From the NCBI GenBank assembly GCA_037140615.1, contig JBAXED010000006.1:6022-70021 (forward strand): DNA of 64,000 nt, written 5' to 3'. Positions 44,950 to 54,940 of the stretch are shown here, piece by piece. Made by a program: the position numbers and the translations under genes. This DNA is from CAINVV01 sp037140615 (lineage in GTDB: Bacteria > Bacteroidota > Bacteroidia > Bacteroidales > Prolixibacteraceae). The number at the start of each line of letters is the position of its first letter. Positions within the stretch are counted from its first letter, which is position 1. Below the pieces are notes generated by a model that was not told where the DNA came from, searched no databases, and was given only the letters and a program-made list of their open reading frames with translations.

Positions 44950-45021
44950 CTTTATCCGCTACGCGGAAAAGGACCGAAATTATTCATTAATTCTACAATA
45001 CTTTATCCGCTACGCGGAAAA
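44950..45021. repeat. Two direct copies of a hairpin-forming 21-mer
   Basis: CTTTATCCGCTACGCGGAAAA occurs at 44950-44970 and again at 45001-45021. Each copy contains CCGC-TAC-GCGG, a short perfect hairpin. The copies lie downstream of the helicase gene stop and upstream of the thioesterase start. They could act as processing or termination hairpins or be REP-like repeats. Confidence 0.75.
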
Positions 45022-45085
45022 AATCTTTTAGTATATCTACTTAAATTAATCGTTATAAACTTTTCAAACCTTTGAGTCTTATTCA

Positions 45086-48000
45086 TCAAACACTCAATTC
45101 TACCTTAACAAGCTCATTTTTTTCAAGATACCAAATATTTCCTTCGCAGGAGGAGTAGCCCATCTCTTTCATGTCTGCCAGATAACCCTTCATTTGCCGG
45201 ATATCTTTGTCGGACAATTCTCCCGTTTTGTAATCGATGATCACTGCAAGATTATCTTTCAACATGACCCTGTCGGGTCGGTGTTTGGAGGCTCCAACAC
45301 GTAAAATATCACGCTCATTCAGAACGCGCCATTGATCAGAAAACCATTCCGAATAAGGTTTCTCCTGTAATAATCCGTCAATTTTGGCAAAAATAACCCT
45401 TCCTTCACCGACAGAAATCAAGCCCGAATCAACAACTTGACTTACTGCTCCTTCAATATCCTTCCTGGTTTTTATCTTCTCAAGAATCTGGTGCATCACG
45501 GTTCCTTTGTTGATCCTTTCTGCTTGCCTGTTCCCGGTCAAAAGAAAATAATCCTTGCTGTGGAGCCGAATTTTCATCTTGCTATTTCCTGAGCTTAGAA
45601 TTAATGGATCATTTGGTTTTACATCCCTGGATTGCGAATCCTGATTTTCAGGGATCACAATAGCTCCCAATTCAAGGATCTTGCCAACCGGATCCCAATA
45701 TTTACCTGGTTCAAGATACTTTTCCTTGTCAATACTGTCCGGCAAAAGCGGCTGTTCAATCAGTTTTTGAATCAATTCAGCCACGGTCACAGGCTGCTTA
45801 ATCTCTTCTTTGTAAGGCAGATAAACAAACAGGTTATTCACAGCTCTTGTCGTCGCCACATAAAGAAGATTAAGATTATCCATGGTGCAAAACAACAATT
45901 CGCGAAAGTAATCGTAGGAGAAAACAGAGTTCTTAAGGTTACTCTCACATTTTAATAATACCATTTTCAAGCTGTTATAAGGCTCAGATTCCGGGATTGA
46001 CCAAATATATGGTTGCTTGTTGTTGCTAATTCCTATTTCCCAATTGCAAAAAGGAATAAACACAGTAGGAAATTCTAGTCCTTTTGCCTGATGAATGGTC
46101 GAGATTCTGATGAAATTTTTGACATTTGTAAGGTTCAGTGTCTTGTTGCATCCACTCGTTTCCCACCAATTAAGGAACCCGCTAATCCCACCGCAATCTT
46201 CTCTCCCATATTCGAGCACCATATCCAAAAATGCCTGTAAAAATATCTTCTCTCCAGTAATGGCACCGAGTTCAAAATGGTCAGCCACTTCCACCGCAAG
46301 GTCATAAAGTGGAAGGGCCAGGAGCCCGGTGAGAAATGCGGATTGAGAACTTGTATCCAGCCATTCCGCGAAGAGCTCTGGTAATTTCGAATCGGTGGCA
46401 AAGAGATCATGCAGGTCAACAGACATTTCTGTCCCCGAAGTTGTTTTTAAGGGTTGCAAAATCCGGTAATAGGTGTACAATATTTCCGCTCTGACTCTGG
46501 GTTGATCCTTCCTTGCAAAAAACTGAAAGAAGTTGACAACAAACCGAACCACTTGCGACTGTCCGATTTTCAGCGTGTCACTTGTTATGACGTCATAGGT
46601 GCAACCTGATTGAGGATTAGTTCCTTTCCGCTCCCACAGGGCTTTGGCAATTTTCCCGGCCTCCGAATTTTCCCTGACTAGGATGGCAATATCCTCAGGC
46701 TTGACGCCATTTTTCTGAACCATTTCCAATTGATCAATGAGCAAAATGATTGCCTTTTCCCTGTAATCGCTTTTACTTTTACTACCCTCCGAATCTACAA
46801 ACGTCAATTTAACGTATCCTTCGGGTTTCTCACCTTGGGGACAATTCTGAAAATGATCATTGTAAGCCTGGGAAATGACACCATGCAAATCGTTAAATTT
46901 CTGATCATTCGTCTCAGATTCAAACCAGTCGTTCAAGTAGGTAGATGCTCTACAATAAAGGGTATTGTTAAAATCCACGATGTTCTTTTTACTGCGCCAG
47001 TTGTCGTCAAGGTTTTTCACTTGCACCATCTGGTGCCCAAGGTCGGAGGCAAGCTGATTTGCAAGTAAATTCCAATCGCCATTTCGCCAGCGGTAAATAG
47101 ATTGCTTCACATCACCTACAACGATAGAAGAATTACCGGATGCCAAAGCATTTTCCACCAGAGGTTTAAAATTTGACCACTGCTGTCGGGAGGTATCCTG
47201 AAATTCATCAAGCATGAAATGACGGTATATCAGGCCTACTTTTTCGTAAATGAACGGAGTGTCATTCCCTTCGATGATTTTTCCGATCATCCTACCCGAA
47301 TCACTCAACAGCACTGTATTGTTTGCTCTTAAAACCTCTTTTATTTTTATGGCGATGTTGCCAAGCAATCCAAACGGATAGATATTTTTCAAAATTGCGC
47401 GGGCACTGTTCATTTCGGGGATTTCTTCTTTCAATGCAACCAGAGCTTCTTTCAGCGAACTGTTCAACCCTCCGTAATACAAGGCTTCTATTTGATTTTT
47501 TATGGTTGCAGGATCGGTATTCTTGTACCAGTTACCGGGATGATCAACCGCATTGAGAACAGTTTGGGAGGGCGCATCAAATTTCCCGTTCACAAGTTTA
47601 TTGAAGAGGCCGCTGAATGAATTCTTGCCTCCTTTAAATTGATCGTAAGTCAGGCCGGAAGCTTCAATCAGATCAATCCCCGCTTGTCCGGCCTTCACCA
47701 GTCGGCTTTCTGCCTTTTGGATAACATTTTTTATCTCACTAACATATTTACTTAGCGTCTCTTTCTCAGCAAGCATTTCCAGAAATTCATCTCCGTGAAC
47801 TTTAAATGCCTCCTTTTCGACTTCCTTTCCAAATTTTAAAAGTTCCTGCTTAAAGTCCCAGCTTCTTCCCTCCTCCAGGTTTTCTTCCAGGAAAAGGACC
47901 ATCCAGTTCATCAAAAGGTCATTGCCATCAACTTCCTGAAAGAGCAAATCAACTGCGTCTTCAAGAGCCTGACGACTGTCAATTTCGGTTCGAAAAGAAG

Positions 48001-48379
48001 CATTTAGCCGGATCTCTCTGGCGAAAGACCTGATTACTTTTTGGAAAAAACTATCAATGGTCATCACAGAAAACCGGGAATAATCGTGAAGAATCAATTT
48101 CAGAATGAATCTGCCTTTTCTCCTGATCTCCTGTTCATTGCCGAACTCCTTCAGCATTTTCAGATACTTCGATTCACCCCCTTCTGACAGGTTGGCAAGC
48201 TCTTTCAAGATGCGCTCCTTCATCTCTGCCGTTGCCTTGTTGGTGAAAGTTACGGCCAGGATGTTCCGGTATGACTTATGCCGGTCAAACAGCATTTTCA
48301 GATATTCTCCAACCAGACTGAACGTTTTACCCGATCCGGCTGAAGCTTTAAAAATGTGCAATCCATTGTTTTCTGACAT
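45086..48379 (-). CDS. UvrD/RecB-type helicase-nuclease (AddA-like)
   Basis: The 1097-residue protein has a superfamily 1 helicase core: Walker A in KASAGSGKTFSLVGEY near residue 11, VTFTNKATAEMKERI (motif Ia), the DExx-type MLDEFQDTS, and later VATTRAVNNLFVY (motif VI-like). The C-terminus has a PD-(D/E)xK nuclease site: HRPDRVMLKDNLAVIIDYKTGE. This is the AddA/RecB layout for processing DNA double-strand breaks before recombination. The partner AddB is not next to it in this window; upstream lies an oppositely directed sigma-factor gene. Confidence 0.9.
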   Translation of the reverse strand: MSENNGLHIFKASAGSGKTFSLVGEYLKMLFDRHKSYRNILAVTFTNKATAEMKERILKELANLSEGGESKYLKMLKEFGNEQEIRRKGRFILKLILHDYSRFSVMTIDSFFQKVIRSFAREIRLNASFRTEIDSRQALEDAVDLLFQEVDGNDLLMNWMVLFLEENLEEGRSWDFKQELLKFGKEVEKEAFKVHGDEFLEMLAEKETLSKYVSEIKNVIQKAESRLVKAGQAGIDLIEASGLTYDQFKGGKNSFSGLFNKLVNGKFDAPSQTVLNAVDHPGNWYKNTDPATIKNQIEALYYGGLNSSLKEALVALKEEIPEMNSARAILKNIYPFGLLGNIAIKIKEVLRANNTVLLSDSGRMIGKIIEGNDTPFIYEKVGLIYRHFMLDEFQDTSRQQWSNFKPLVENALASGNSSIVVGDVKQSIYRWRNGDWNLLANQLASDLGHQMVQVKNLDDNWRSKKNIVDFNNTLYCRASTYLNDWFESETNDQKFNDLHGVISQAYNDHFQNCPQGEKPEGYVKLTFVDSEGSKSKSDYREKAIILLIDQLEMVQKNGVKPEDIAILVRENSEAGKIAKALWERKGTNPQSGCTYDVITSDTLKIGQSQVVRFVVNFFQFFARKDQPRVRAEILYTYYRILQPLKTTSGTEMSVDLHDLFATDSKLPELFAEWLDTSSQSAFLTGLLALPLYDLAVEVADHFELGAITGEKIFLQAFLDMVLEYGREDCGGISGFLNWWETSGCNKTLNLTNVKNFIRISTIHQAKGLEFPTVFIPFCNWEIGISNNKQPYIWSIPESEPYNSLKMVLLKCESNLKNSVFSYDYFRELLFCTMDNLNLLYVATTRAVNNLFVYLPYKEEIKQPVTVAELIQKLIEQPLLPDSIDKEKYLEPGKYWDPVGKILELGAIVIPENQDSQSRDVKPNDPLILSSGNSKMKIRLHSKDYFLLTGNRQAERINKGTVMHQILEKIKTRKDIEGAVSQVVDSGLISVGEGRVIFAKIDGLLQEKPYSEWFSDQWRVLNERDILRVGASKHRPDRVMLKDNLAVIIDYKTGELSDKDIRQMKGYLADMKEMGYSSCEGNIWYLEKNELVKVELSV

Positions 48380-48652
48380 GTTGAGACCAAATTATAAAAT
48401 AAAAACAAATCAATCCCTGGTACTCGGCTGCGAAATGAGACTTGAAGAACTGGTTGTGCTAAAATTAAGTATTATGATTGAACCAAAACCACATGACCAA
48501 GTAAAATCAAGTAGTTTTAGGTTACAATTTAGTCTGAAATTGATTAATTTGTGGTGCTTTCATAGATGGATATAAAAAATATCCAGACCTTATGCAACAT
48601 TTAAATATCAATTGCGTCATTGGAGTAAAAGAGGGAAAACGGGAAATTAACG

Positions 48653-49213
48653 ATGTACATCAACATTCATCAGCCGCTTATCGACAGGTGTCTCGAAAAT
48701 GACAAAGAGGCTCAATTTAGTGTTTACAAGCTCTATTACAGGTCTATGTACAACACAGCGCTTAGAATTGTCAACAGCAATGACGATGCTGAAGATATCA
48801 TGCAGGAATCATTTCTAACCGCTTTTCAAAAGATGGCCACCTACAAAGGTGAAGTCAGTTTCGGGATCTGGCTCAAACGTATCGTAGTGAACCGCTCGCT
48901 GGATTATTTAAGAAAACGGAAGGTTCAATTTGAAGAGGTAAGGAATGAGCTCCCTGTTTATGAAGAGGAGACGGCAGATGAATCAGAATATACGGCAGAG
49001 GAGGTTAAGAAGGCAATTACCCAACTTTCTGATGGCTACCGTACGATTCTTTCCCTGATACTTCTGGAAGGCTATGATCACGAAGAGGTTAGCGAAATAC
49101 TTGGTATCAGCAATGTGACCAGCCGAACCCAGTTTAGCAGGGCGAAACAACACCTTCGTGACTATTTGACAGAAAAAAGAAAAAAACAATTGACAATTGA
49201 ACACCATGGATAA
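48653..49213 (+). CDS. ECF RNA polymerase sigma factor
   Basis: The 186-residue protein has sigma region 2 (about 20-90, with DAEDIMQESFLTAFQKM and FGIWLKRIVVNRSLDYLRKR) and region 4 (about 120-175, with GYDHEEVSEILGISNVTSRTQFSRAK). It is cotranscribed with a membrane protein that overlaps it by 8 bases and is likely its anti-sigma factor. It may control its own operon; no matching promoter pair was identified. Confidence 0.94.
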   Translation: MYINIHQPLIDRCLENDKEAQFSVYKLYYRSMYNTALRIVNSNDDAEDIMQESFLTAFQKMATYKGEVSFGIWLKRIVVNRSLDYLRKRKVQFEEVRNELPVYEEETADESEYTAEEVKKAITQLSDGYRTILSLILLEGYDHEEVSEILGISNVTSRTQFSRAKQHLRDYLTEKRKKQLTIEHHG

Positions 49214-49760
49214 GCTTGAAAAACTGTTTAAAGATCAACGTGAAGCTTTTGATGAGGAACCGCAGGAAGGTCATCTCCAGCGTTTCGATGAGAAGCTCAA
49301 TCGTTATCATTCCCGCAAAAAGGCAGCCATAAGAACCTGGCCATTTCTTAAGATAGCCTCTCTCGTAATCATTGTCCTGCTCTCTGCCAATCTTTTTGTA
49401 CATCTTCTTCCCGCGAAAACAGAGAAAGGGGCTAAGCAATTTGCCAACAATGAAATGAATGAAACTGCCATCTTTTACAACACCCGGATCAGTAGCGGAC
49501 TCTCTCAACTTCAACAAATGGCAAATAAAGGCTTGGGCAGCAACCAGGAGCTGATTCAGGTAAAAAAGGAGCTCAGCGAGATGGATTTATTGTATCAGGA
49601 TTTACAGAAGGAGTACAGCAAAAATCCAAATGATGAGCGGATTGTCAATGCGATGATTGAATATTACCAGACAAAACTAAACATCATCAACACCATCAAA
49701 TCAGATCTTGAAAATGTTAAATCAATAAAAAATAAAAACCATGAAAACACAGAACTTTAA
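49206..49760 (+). CDS. Probable anti-sigma factor (single-pass membrane protein)
   Basis: From the ATG at 49206, which overlaps the sigma gene by 8 bases, the protein has 184 residues. A cytoplasmic N-terminus (about 1-45, acidic with EEPQEGHLQRFDEKL) precedes one membrane helix (about 50-68), and the rest is extracytoplasmic with a long coiled-coil-like region. The zinc motif HxxxCxxC is absent. The assignment rests on topology and gene order. The start of the third gene overlaps its end by 20 bases. Confidence 0.75.
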   Translation: MDKLEKLFKDQREAFDEEPQEGHLQRFDEKLNRYHSRKKAAIRTWPFLKIASLVIIVLLSANLFVHLLPAKTEKGAKQFANNEMNETAIFYNTRISSGLSQLQQMANKGLGSNQELIQVKKELSEMDLLYQDLQKEYSKNPNDERIVNAMIEYYQTKLNIINTIKSDLENVKSIKNKNHENTEL

Positions 49761-50772
49761 ATTAGCATTCATATTTCTTTTGTTGTTATCAACACAGCTG
49801 CATGCTGAAAAAATTACCAAAAGAATATACAAAAGCTTTCCTTTAAATCAGGTTTCAAAACTTGAACTTTCAAACAAGTATGGGAACATTCAATTGGATG
49901 ATAACCGTAAAGATTCAGTAGTAATCGATGTTGTAGTCTGGGTGGATGGTTCAGGTAGCCGGGCACAAAGATTGCTTGACAATATCACGGTAGATTTCAA
50001 TACTTCGGGAAATACAGTTTCAGCCTCCACCGAATTTAGGAATGAATTTAGCAACAACTCACAGGATTTCAGCATCGATTACCATGTCTCGGTTCCGGCT
50101 GACCGCGAATTAAATGTATCTCAGAAATACGGATCCGTCAACATGAACAATCTGACCGGGAAAGGTGTGTTTGACATCAAGTATGGTGAAATCAGGGGTA
50201 AAAACCTTCTCTCACCCGATCTTGCCATGGATATAGCCTACAGCAAGGCCACCATAGACGAAACCAAGAACCTCAATTTAACCATCCGGTATTCGAAGTT
50301 CAATTTGGGCAAAGGTTCTGATCTCAAAGTGGAATCCAGGTATTCAGGGCTTATTTTTGGCGATTGCAACGACGTTGTGATTGATTCAAAATATGATGAT
50401 TTTAGGTTCAAAAAGATCAATAGTATATCCTCCAACTCAATGTATACAGGATGCAAAATAGAACAGTTGATCAGTACCCTGGTCCTTTCAAATGGGTATG
50501 GTGATTTCAGTGTCGGTTCTATTCCTTCCAATTTTAAAAATCTAAAAGTCAGCAGCAGATATGCAGGCATCAAACTTGGAATTGATCCGGGTGCCTCCTA
50601 TAAACTAGATGGAGTTGTCAAATATTGTGACTTAAAACATCCTGGGGGAACACTGAACCGTTCAAAGGAGGATACAAGTTATGAAGTGCATGGGACTGTT
50701 GGTCAATCGGAAAACACAAAATCTACCGTGTCAATCGAAAGCAGCTATGGCAATGTGAGTCTGATGAAGTAA
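49741..50772 (+). CDS. Secreted beta-helix protein (DUF4097-like)
   Basis: The 343-residue protein has a signal peptide ending LHAE. The mature part is a series of short beta repeats that recur about every 20 residues around SxYG or SRYSG (SNKYGNIQL, SQKYGSVNM, DIKYGEIRG, ESRYSGLIF, SNGYGDFSV, SSRYAGIKL, SSYGNVSL). This suggests a right-handed beta helix as in DUF4097/DUF2807 proteins. It is the third gene of an ECF sigma/anti-sigma operon and may be an envelope-stress effector or signal. The function is not known. Confidence 0.8.
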   Translation: MKTQNFKLAFIFLLLLSTQLHAEKITKRIYKSFPLNQVSKLELSNKYGNIQLDDNRKDSVVIDVVVWVDGSGSRAQRLLDNITVDFNTSGNTVSASTEFRNEFSNNSQDFSIDYHVSVPADRELNVSQKYGSVNMNNLTGKGVFDIKYGEIRGKNLLSPDLAMDIAYSKATIDETKNLNLTIRYSKFNLGKGSDLKVESRYSGLIFGDCNDVVIDSKYDDFRFKKINSISSNSMYTGCKIEQLISTLVLSNGYGDFSVGSIPSNFKNLKVSSRYAGIKLGIDPGASYKLDGVVKYCDLKHPGGTLNRSKEDTSYEVHGTVGQSENTKSTVSIESSYGNVSLMK

Positions 50773-50836
50773 TTTGGAATTTGATAAAACCCAAATAGTA
50801 TATAACTTCGCACTTAGTAATCGAAGCTATTTTACA

Positions 50837-52258
50837 ATGATCAGGCGAACTTCTTTATTGATTTTACTATTCTCCGGCTTGCTTTTGTCAGGTCAAAAAC
50901 CTGTTGCTCCTTGTAACATCCAAATTAAAATGAATGGAATCAAGGATACAACACTCTATTTAGCCAACTATTTTGGAGACAAAATCCTCCGTGTCGACTC
51001 AGTTCGACTGAACCATGAGGGGATCGGTATGTTGGTTCGAGAAAAACCGCACAAAGAAGGTCTATACCTTTTCTACCTCAACGAAAAAAACTATTTCGAG
51101 TTTTTGATTGGGAGTGATGAACAGTTTTCTATTGAAGCTGATTTCAGCAATGCTTCCAAAAACAAGTTCACAGGTGCTGACGAGACGATTGCCTTTCATG
51201 AATACCAGCAATTCCTTGGCAGACAAAAGACTAAGCAAACTGCACTTCAGAGCAGGGCTAAAGCTCTTCCTGAAAAAAGCGATTCATTAAAGATTATCCA
51301 AAAAGAATTATCCGACTTGAATAAAATCATGGAAGGGTACTGGAAAGATAATGCGGCAAAAAACTCAGGTACATTTCTTGCCGATTTCTTTCTTTCTATG
51401 TCAATACCTGTAGCAGATGAACCAACTATACCAGCAAATACAAAAAACCCTGATTCGCTTCGTTGGGTTCATCATTACAATTTCCAAAAAGATCACTTCT
51501 GGGATAATTTCAATTTTGCCCGTTCTGGAATGATCCGGACACCCGTATTTCAGGAAAAACTAGATACCTATTTTAAAAAATTGATTCTACAGATACCTGA
51601 TTCATTGGTCAATCCTATGATTCAAGTCATTGAAAGGTCTAAGAAGAACGAAGAAGTTTACCATTATGTTTTTCTTTATCTGTTGAATGAATCGAATCAA
51701 TCCCAAATAATGGGAATGGACAAAGTTTTTGTTGTACTCTCAGAAAAATACATATTAAAAGATCCGAAGACATGGCTGGATACTGCTGTTGTTAACAAGG
51801 TCAGAGACAGGGTCAACGCTGTTAAACCCAACCTTATCGGGAATATTGCCCCTGAACTGAAACTGCCGGATTCGGAAGGTAACTACTATAGCCTCAGGCA
51901 GGTGAATGCCAAATATACTTTGCTCTATTTCTGGGAGCCTGATTGCAGCCATTGCCAGAAAACAACACCCCTGCTTAACAAAGATTTGTACCAGGTTTTA
52001 AAAAGCAAGGGTGTAGATATCTATGCTGTTCTGACCCAAAACAACAAGGAGAAATGGACGAAGGCCATCCAGGAGTATAAAATACAGGAATGGACGAATG
52101 TGTGGGATCCATCTTACACCTCTAACTTTAGAAAACTGTATGATGTGACCACAACCCCTATTATTTATATTCTTGACAAGAATAAAAAGATTGTAGCCAA
52201 AAGGTTGGATGTAGATTCCTCGTTGAAGTTTTTGAAGGCAATGCTGGATATCAAATAA
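50837..52258 (+). CDS. TlpA-like thiol-disulfide oxidoreductase (DUF4369/DUF5106 type)
   Basis: From the ATG at 50837 the protein has 473 residues; a TTG 63 bases earlier would add residues before the signal peptide. After the signal (about 1-19, ending LSGQ), a DUF4369-like beta domain (about 25-120) and a helical middle part precede a thioredoxin-like domain (about 340-473) with the active-site CxxC in EPDCSHCQKTTP and the cis-Pro in TTTPIIYIL. The enzyme acts outside the cytoplasm. It follows the sigma operon by 64 bases on the same strand. Confidence 0.88.
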   Translation: MIRRTSLLILLFSGLLLSGQKPVAPCNIQIKMNGIKDTTLYLANYFGDKILRVDSVRLNHEGIGMLVREKPHKEGLYLFYLNEKNYFEFLIGSDEQFSIEADFSNASKNKFTGADETIAFHEYQQFLGRQKTKQTALQSRAKALPEKSDSLKIIQKELSDLNKIMEGYWKDNAAKNSGTFLADFFLSMSIPVADEPTIPANTKNPDSLRWVHHYNFQKDHFWDNFNFARSGMIRTPVFQEKLDTYFKKLILQIPDSLVNPMIQVIERSKKNEEVYHYVFLYLLNESNQSQIMGMDKVFVVLSEKYILKDPKTWLDTAVVNKVRDRVNAVKPNLIGNIAPELKLPDSEGNYYSLRQVNAKYTLLYFWEPDCSHCQKTTPLLNKDLYQVLKSKGVDIYAVLTQNNKEKWTKAIQEYKIQEWTNVWDPSYTSNFRKLYDVTTTPIIYILDKNKKIVAKRLDVDSSLKFLKAMLDIK

Positions 52259-52272
52259 CATCACCAAAAAAA

Positions 52273-53517
52273 TCAGCGATACGCAGGATCAGATGCCATT
52301 GGGGCACCCTCAAATGTTAACTCAACAACATTCATGTAAGGATCCGGAGGATTTAGGGGAAGACCCTTTAACCATACCCTATCCTCTTTTTGTTCTATGT
52401 TGAGGGATTGTCCTGTGGTAAGAATCCTGGCCGACTTTACGATACTCCCGCACCATGCAAATGGGAGAACGGTGCCGGGCCATCGTTGAATCAGCAAATA
52501 AACTTTATCTCCCACCCGGCACTGGAAGCCGAGGTTAGAGGCAACTATTGGAGAAAGCCCGGCGTTGTATACAGCAGCACCATGCAATTTCATCCATTTA
52601 CCTATTTCCCTCAATGATTCGATCTGACGTCTTGGTATATTTCCTTCCCCATCCGGGGATACATTCAGTAAAAAATTTCCTCCCTGAGAAGCACAGGAAG
52701 TTAGCAACCTGATTAACTCAGCTACAGGTTTGTAATTATGATCATTGGGGGCGTATCCCCAGGTTCTGTTCATGGTATAACAGGATTCCCAAGGTTGATT
52801 ATTGGCTGTGACCACATTCTCCGGCGTAACAAAATCTTCGTTTGTTCCGGCACGGTCATTGATTAGAATGGATGGCTGTAGCTGACGCGCCATCCGGATT
52901 AATTTGTTGGAGTGCCATACTGCAGTATCTCCTGTAGCCATGCCGTCAAACCAGAGGATATCCACTTTTCCATAATTGGTTAGCAGTTCTCTAATCTGGG
53001 CATGAGCTTGTTTTACCAAAGGATTCATAATTTCTGCACTCCTGGGATATCCCTGCGGCAAGACCCCCGGAAAATGCCAGTCGGTAAGCGAGTAATAAAA
53101 CCCCATCTTCATCCCAGCCTTGTGGCATTCATTGGCAAACTCGGCCACCAGATCTCTTCCGGGACCAACTTTCACGGAAGTAAAATCGGAAACCTGACTA
53201 TCGTACAGACAATAACCATCGTGGTGCCTGGTGGTCAGCACAATGTATTTCATGCCGGCCTCTTTGGCAATTGCGATCCATTTGGCGGGATTAAATTCCC
53301 GGGGATTAAAATTTTCTGCTAGTTTTCTGTATTCGCCATAAGGTATATGCTCCTGGTACATGATCCACTCACCGCGACCTTCGACCGAATATACTCCCCA
53401 ATGAATAAACATGCCAAAACGCGCCTCCTTCCACCACTTGATTCTATTGTCGGCATTCTGACCTAAACCATTAAGAAGCAACGATATGAAAAATACTCCG
53501 ACGATTAATCTCTTCAC
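52273..53517 (-). CDS. GH29 alpha-L-fucosidase
   Basis: The 414-residue enzyme has a signal peptide (about 1-20) and the GH29 features RFGMFIHWGVYS, TTRHHDGYCLYDS and the nucleophile Asp191 in VDILWFDGM. The likely acid/base is not assigned. It removes alpha-linked fucose, probably in the periplasm. The start is GTG, 7 bases after the sialate O-acetylesterase stop, so the two are one operon. The stop is 14 bases from the stop of the TlpA-like gene on the other strand. Confidence 0.93.
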   Translation of the reverse strand: MKRLIVGVFFISLLLNGLGQNADNRIKWWKEARFGMFIHWGVYSVEGRGEWIMYQEHIPYGEYRKLAENFNPREFNPAKWIAIAKEAGMKYIVLTTRHHDGYCLYDSQVSDFTSVKVGPGRDLVAEFANECHKAGMKMGFYYSLTDWHFPGVLPQGYPRSAEIMNPLVKQAHAQIRELLTNYGKVDILWFDGMATGDTAVWHSNKLIRMARQLQPSILINDRAGTNEDFVTPENVVTANNQPWESCYTMNRTWGYAPNDHNYKPVAELIRLLTSCASQGGNFLLNVSPDGEGNIPRRQIESLREIGKWMKLHGAAVYNAGLSPIVASNLGFQCRVGDKVYLLIQRWPGTVLPFAWCGSIVKSARILTTGQSLNIEQKEDRVWLKGLPLNPPDPYMNVVELTFEGAPMASDPAYR

Positions 53518-53524
53518 TTAAATA

Positions 53525-54940
53525 CTATTTTACAATGGCATCAGTTTTTACTTCCCATTTGTCGGTCCGAAACAGGTTTACCGGCATTCCTTCCTTACTG
53601 AATAGATTTGGAATTGAAGTATTGCTAAAGCCGTACCTAACTGCGACCGGGTCTTTGACAGCCTTGTTCCACACAATAACTGAATTACCTTCTATTCTTG
53701 CACTTGCGAACAGAAATTTCTGATCAGGTCCGGCAATATAAAATTCATTCAAATCTTTGGCTGATGCCATCAATCCGTTCTCAACATTGTCAAACAAGAT
53801 CCGTACCCGGTTCTTCTCGATAATCATTCCTTTGTACATGGGATTTTTATACACAATTCCCTTGACACCATAATTATCGCCCAATGCCAGATCCGCGAGT
53901 CGATCTGCCACCTCAATTTTCTTCACCGGATGAATGTTGTTCACATCGTCGACCAGATCATGAACCACCACCATACCAGTTTTGGAGATGGATAAGCAGG
54001 CTGTTTGCTGCTCCCTCAAAAGAGCACCAACATTGTAATTCCCATAGGCAAATGGAGCAATTTGAACATAATAGAAAGGGAATTCGGTGCGCCATGCAGC
54101 TCTCCAGGAGGCAATCAATTTTGCCATAAGAGTGGCATATGTATTATAATTTTGAGTATTGCTTTCTCCCTGGTACCAGATAACTCCGGCAATTTTGAAT
54201 TTAGTTATAGGCGCTATCATGGACATATAAATAGATCCGGGAGCTATTGGCCACCACTGTGACGGGTTCAATTTTAAGGATGCATTCTTAAGCACCTGAT
54301 CTTGTTCAATTGCCTCTTTTGGAGACCAGGCTTCGGCGGGTGTTCCTCCCCAGTTACTGTTAATCAGTCCCACGGGAACATCAAGGCTTTTTTGGAGTTT
54401 TTTACCAAAGAAATATCCAATGGCACTAAAATGAATCATCTCCTCTGGAGTGCAGACCTTCCAGCCGGCTTTAACATCTTCCTGAGGATAATCGGCCGTT
54501 GACTTTGGAACATAGAAAAAACGGATCTTTCGGTTGGTTGCACTGGGAGCCTCATCGAGTGATTGCTTCAACTTCTGATCGCCACTCCACTCCATATTAC
54601 TCTGACCGCTGCAGACCCATACCTCACCAATCATCACATCCTCCAAAACAGTATTTTCGTTGATTGTAATGGAATAAGGTCCGCCAGATGAAGGCGTTTT
54701 AATGAGCAGGCTCCATTTGGCACCGGAGGTACCAGTTGTGGTATATCTGATGGTATCCCACGAACATTTTACAGTAATCTTTTCTGATGGACCACACCAT
54801 CCCCAAAGATTAACTTCACGATTTTGTTGCAATACCATATGACTTCCAAGTATCGCTGGAAGCCGGACTTCTGCAAAGGAGCAAAGGTTGGCTAGAATGA
54901 GTAGAGACAACAATACCAAAGGCAAAATAACTTTCTTCAT
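53525..54940 (-). CDS. Sialate O-acetylesterase (SGNH hydrolase)
   Basis: The 471-residue protein has a signal peptide ending SFAE, then a jelly-roll part and an SGNH domain. The catalytic Ser is in CSGQSNMEW, the Gly/Asn elements in SNWGGTPAE and YQGESN, and the catalytic His in VNNIHPVKK. It should remove O-acetyl groups from sialic acids or xylan-type sugars. With the fucosidase just downstream it fits decapping of host or algal glycans. The region upstream contains one copy of the 18-bp near-palindrome. Confidence 0.9.
   Translation of the reverse strand: MKKVILPLVLLSLLILANLCSFAEVRLPAILGSHMVLQQNREVNLWGWCGPSEKITVKCSWDTIRYTTTGTSGAKWSLLIKTPSSGGPYSITINENTVLEDVMIGEVWVCSGQSNMEWSGDQKLKQSLDEAPSATNRKIRFFYVPKSTADYPQEDVKAGWKVCTPEEMIHFSAIGYFFGKKLQKSLDVPVGLINSNWGGTPAEAWSPKEAIEQDQVLKNASLKLNPSQWWPIAPGSIYMSMIAPITKFKIAGVIWYQGESNTQNYNTYATLMAKLIASWRAAWRTEFPFYYVQIAPFAYGNYNVGALLREQQTACLSISKTGMVVVHDLVDDVNNIHPVKKIEVADRLADLALGDNYGVKGIVYKNPMYKGMIIEKNRVRILFDNVENGLMASAKDLNEFYIAGPDQKFLFASARIEGNSVIVWNKAVKDPVAVRYGFSNTSIPNLFSKEGMPVNLFRTDKWEVKTDAIVK

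Noticed and set aside
48105..48575. 156-residue plus-strand frame at the start of the helicase
   Set aside because: The opposite strand encodes the conserved Walker A region, so this frame is a shadow.
52273..54940. Calling this a full polysaccharide utilisation locus
   Set aside because: No SusC/SusD-like pair is present in the window; only two enzymes and a two-component pair are seen.
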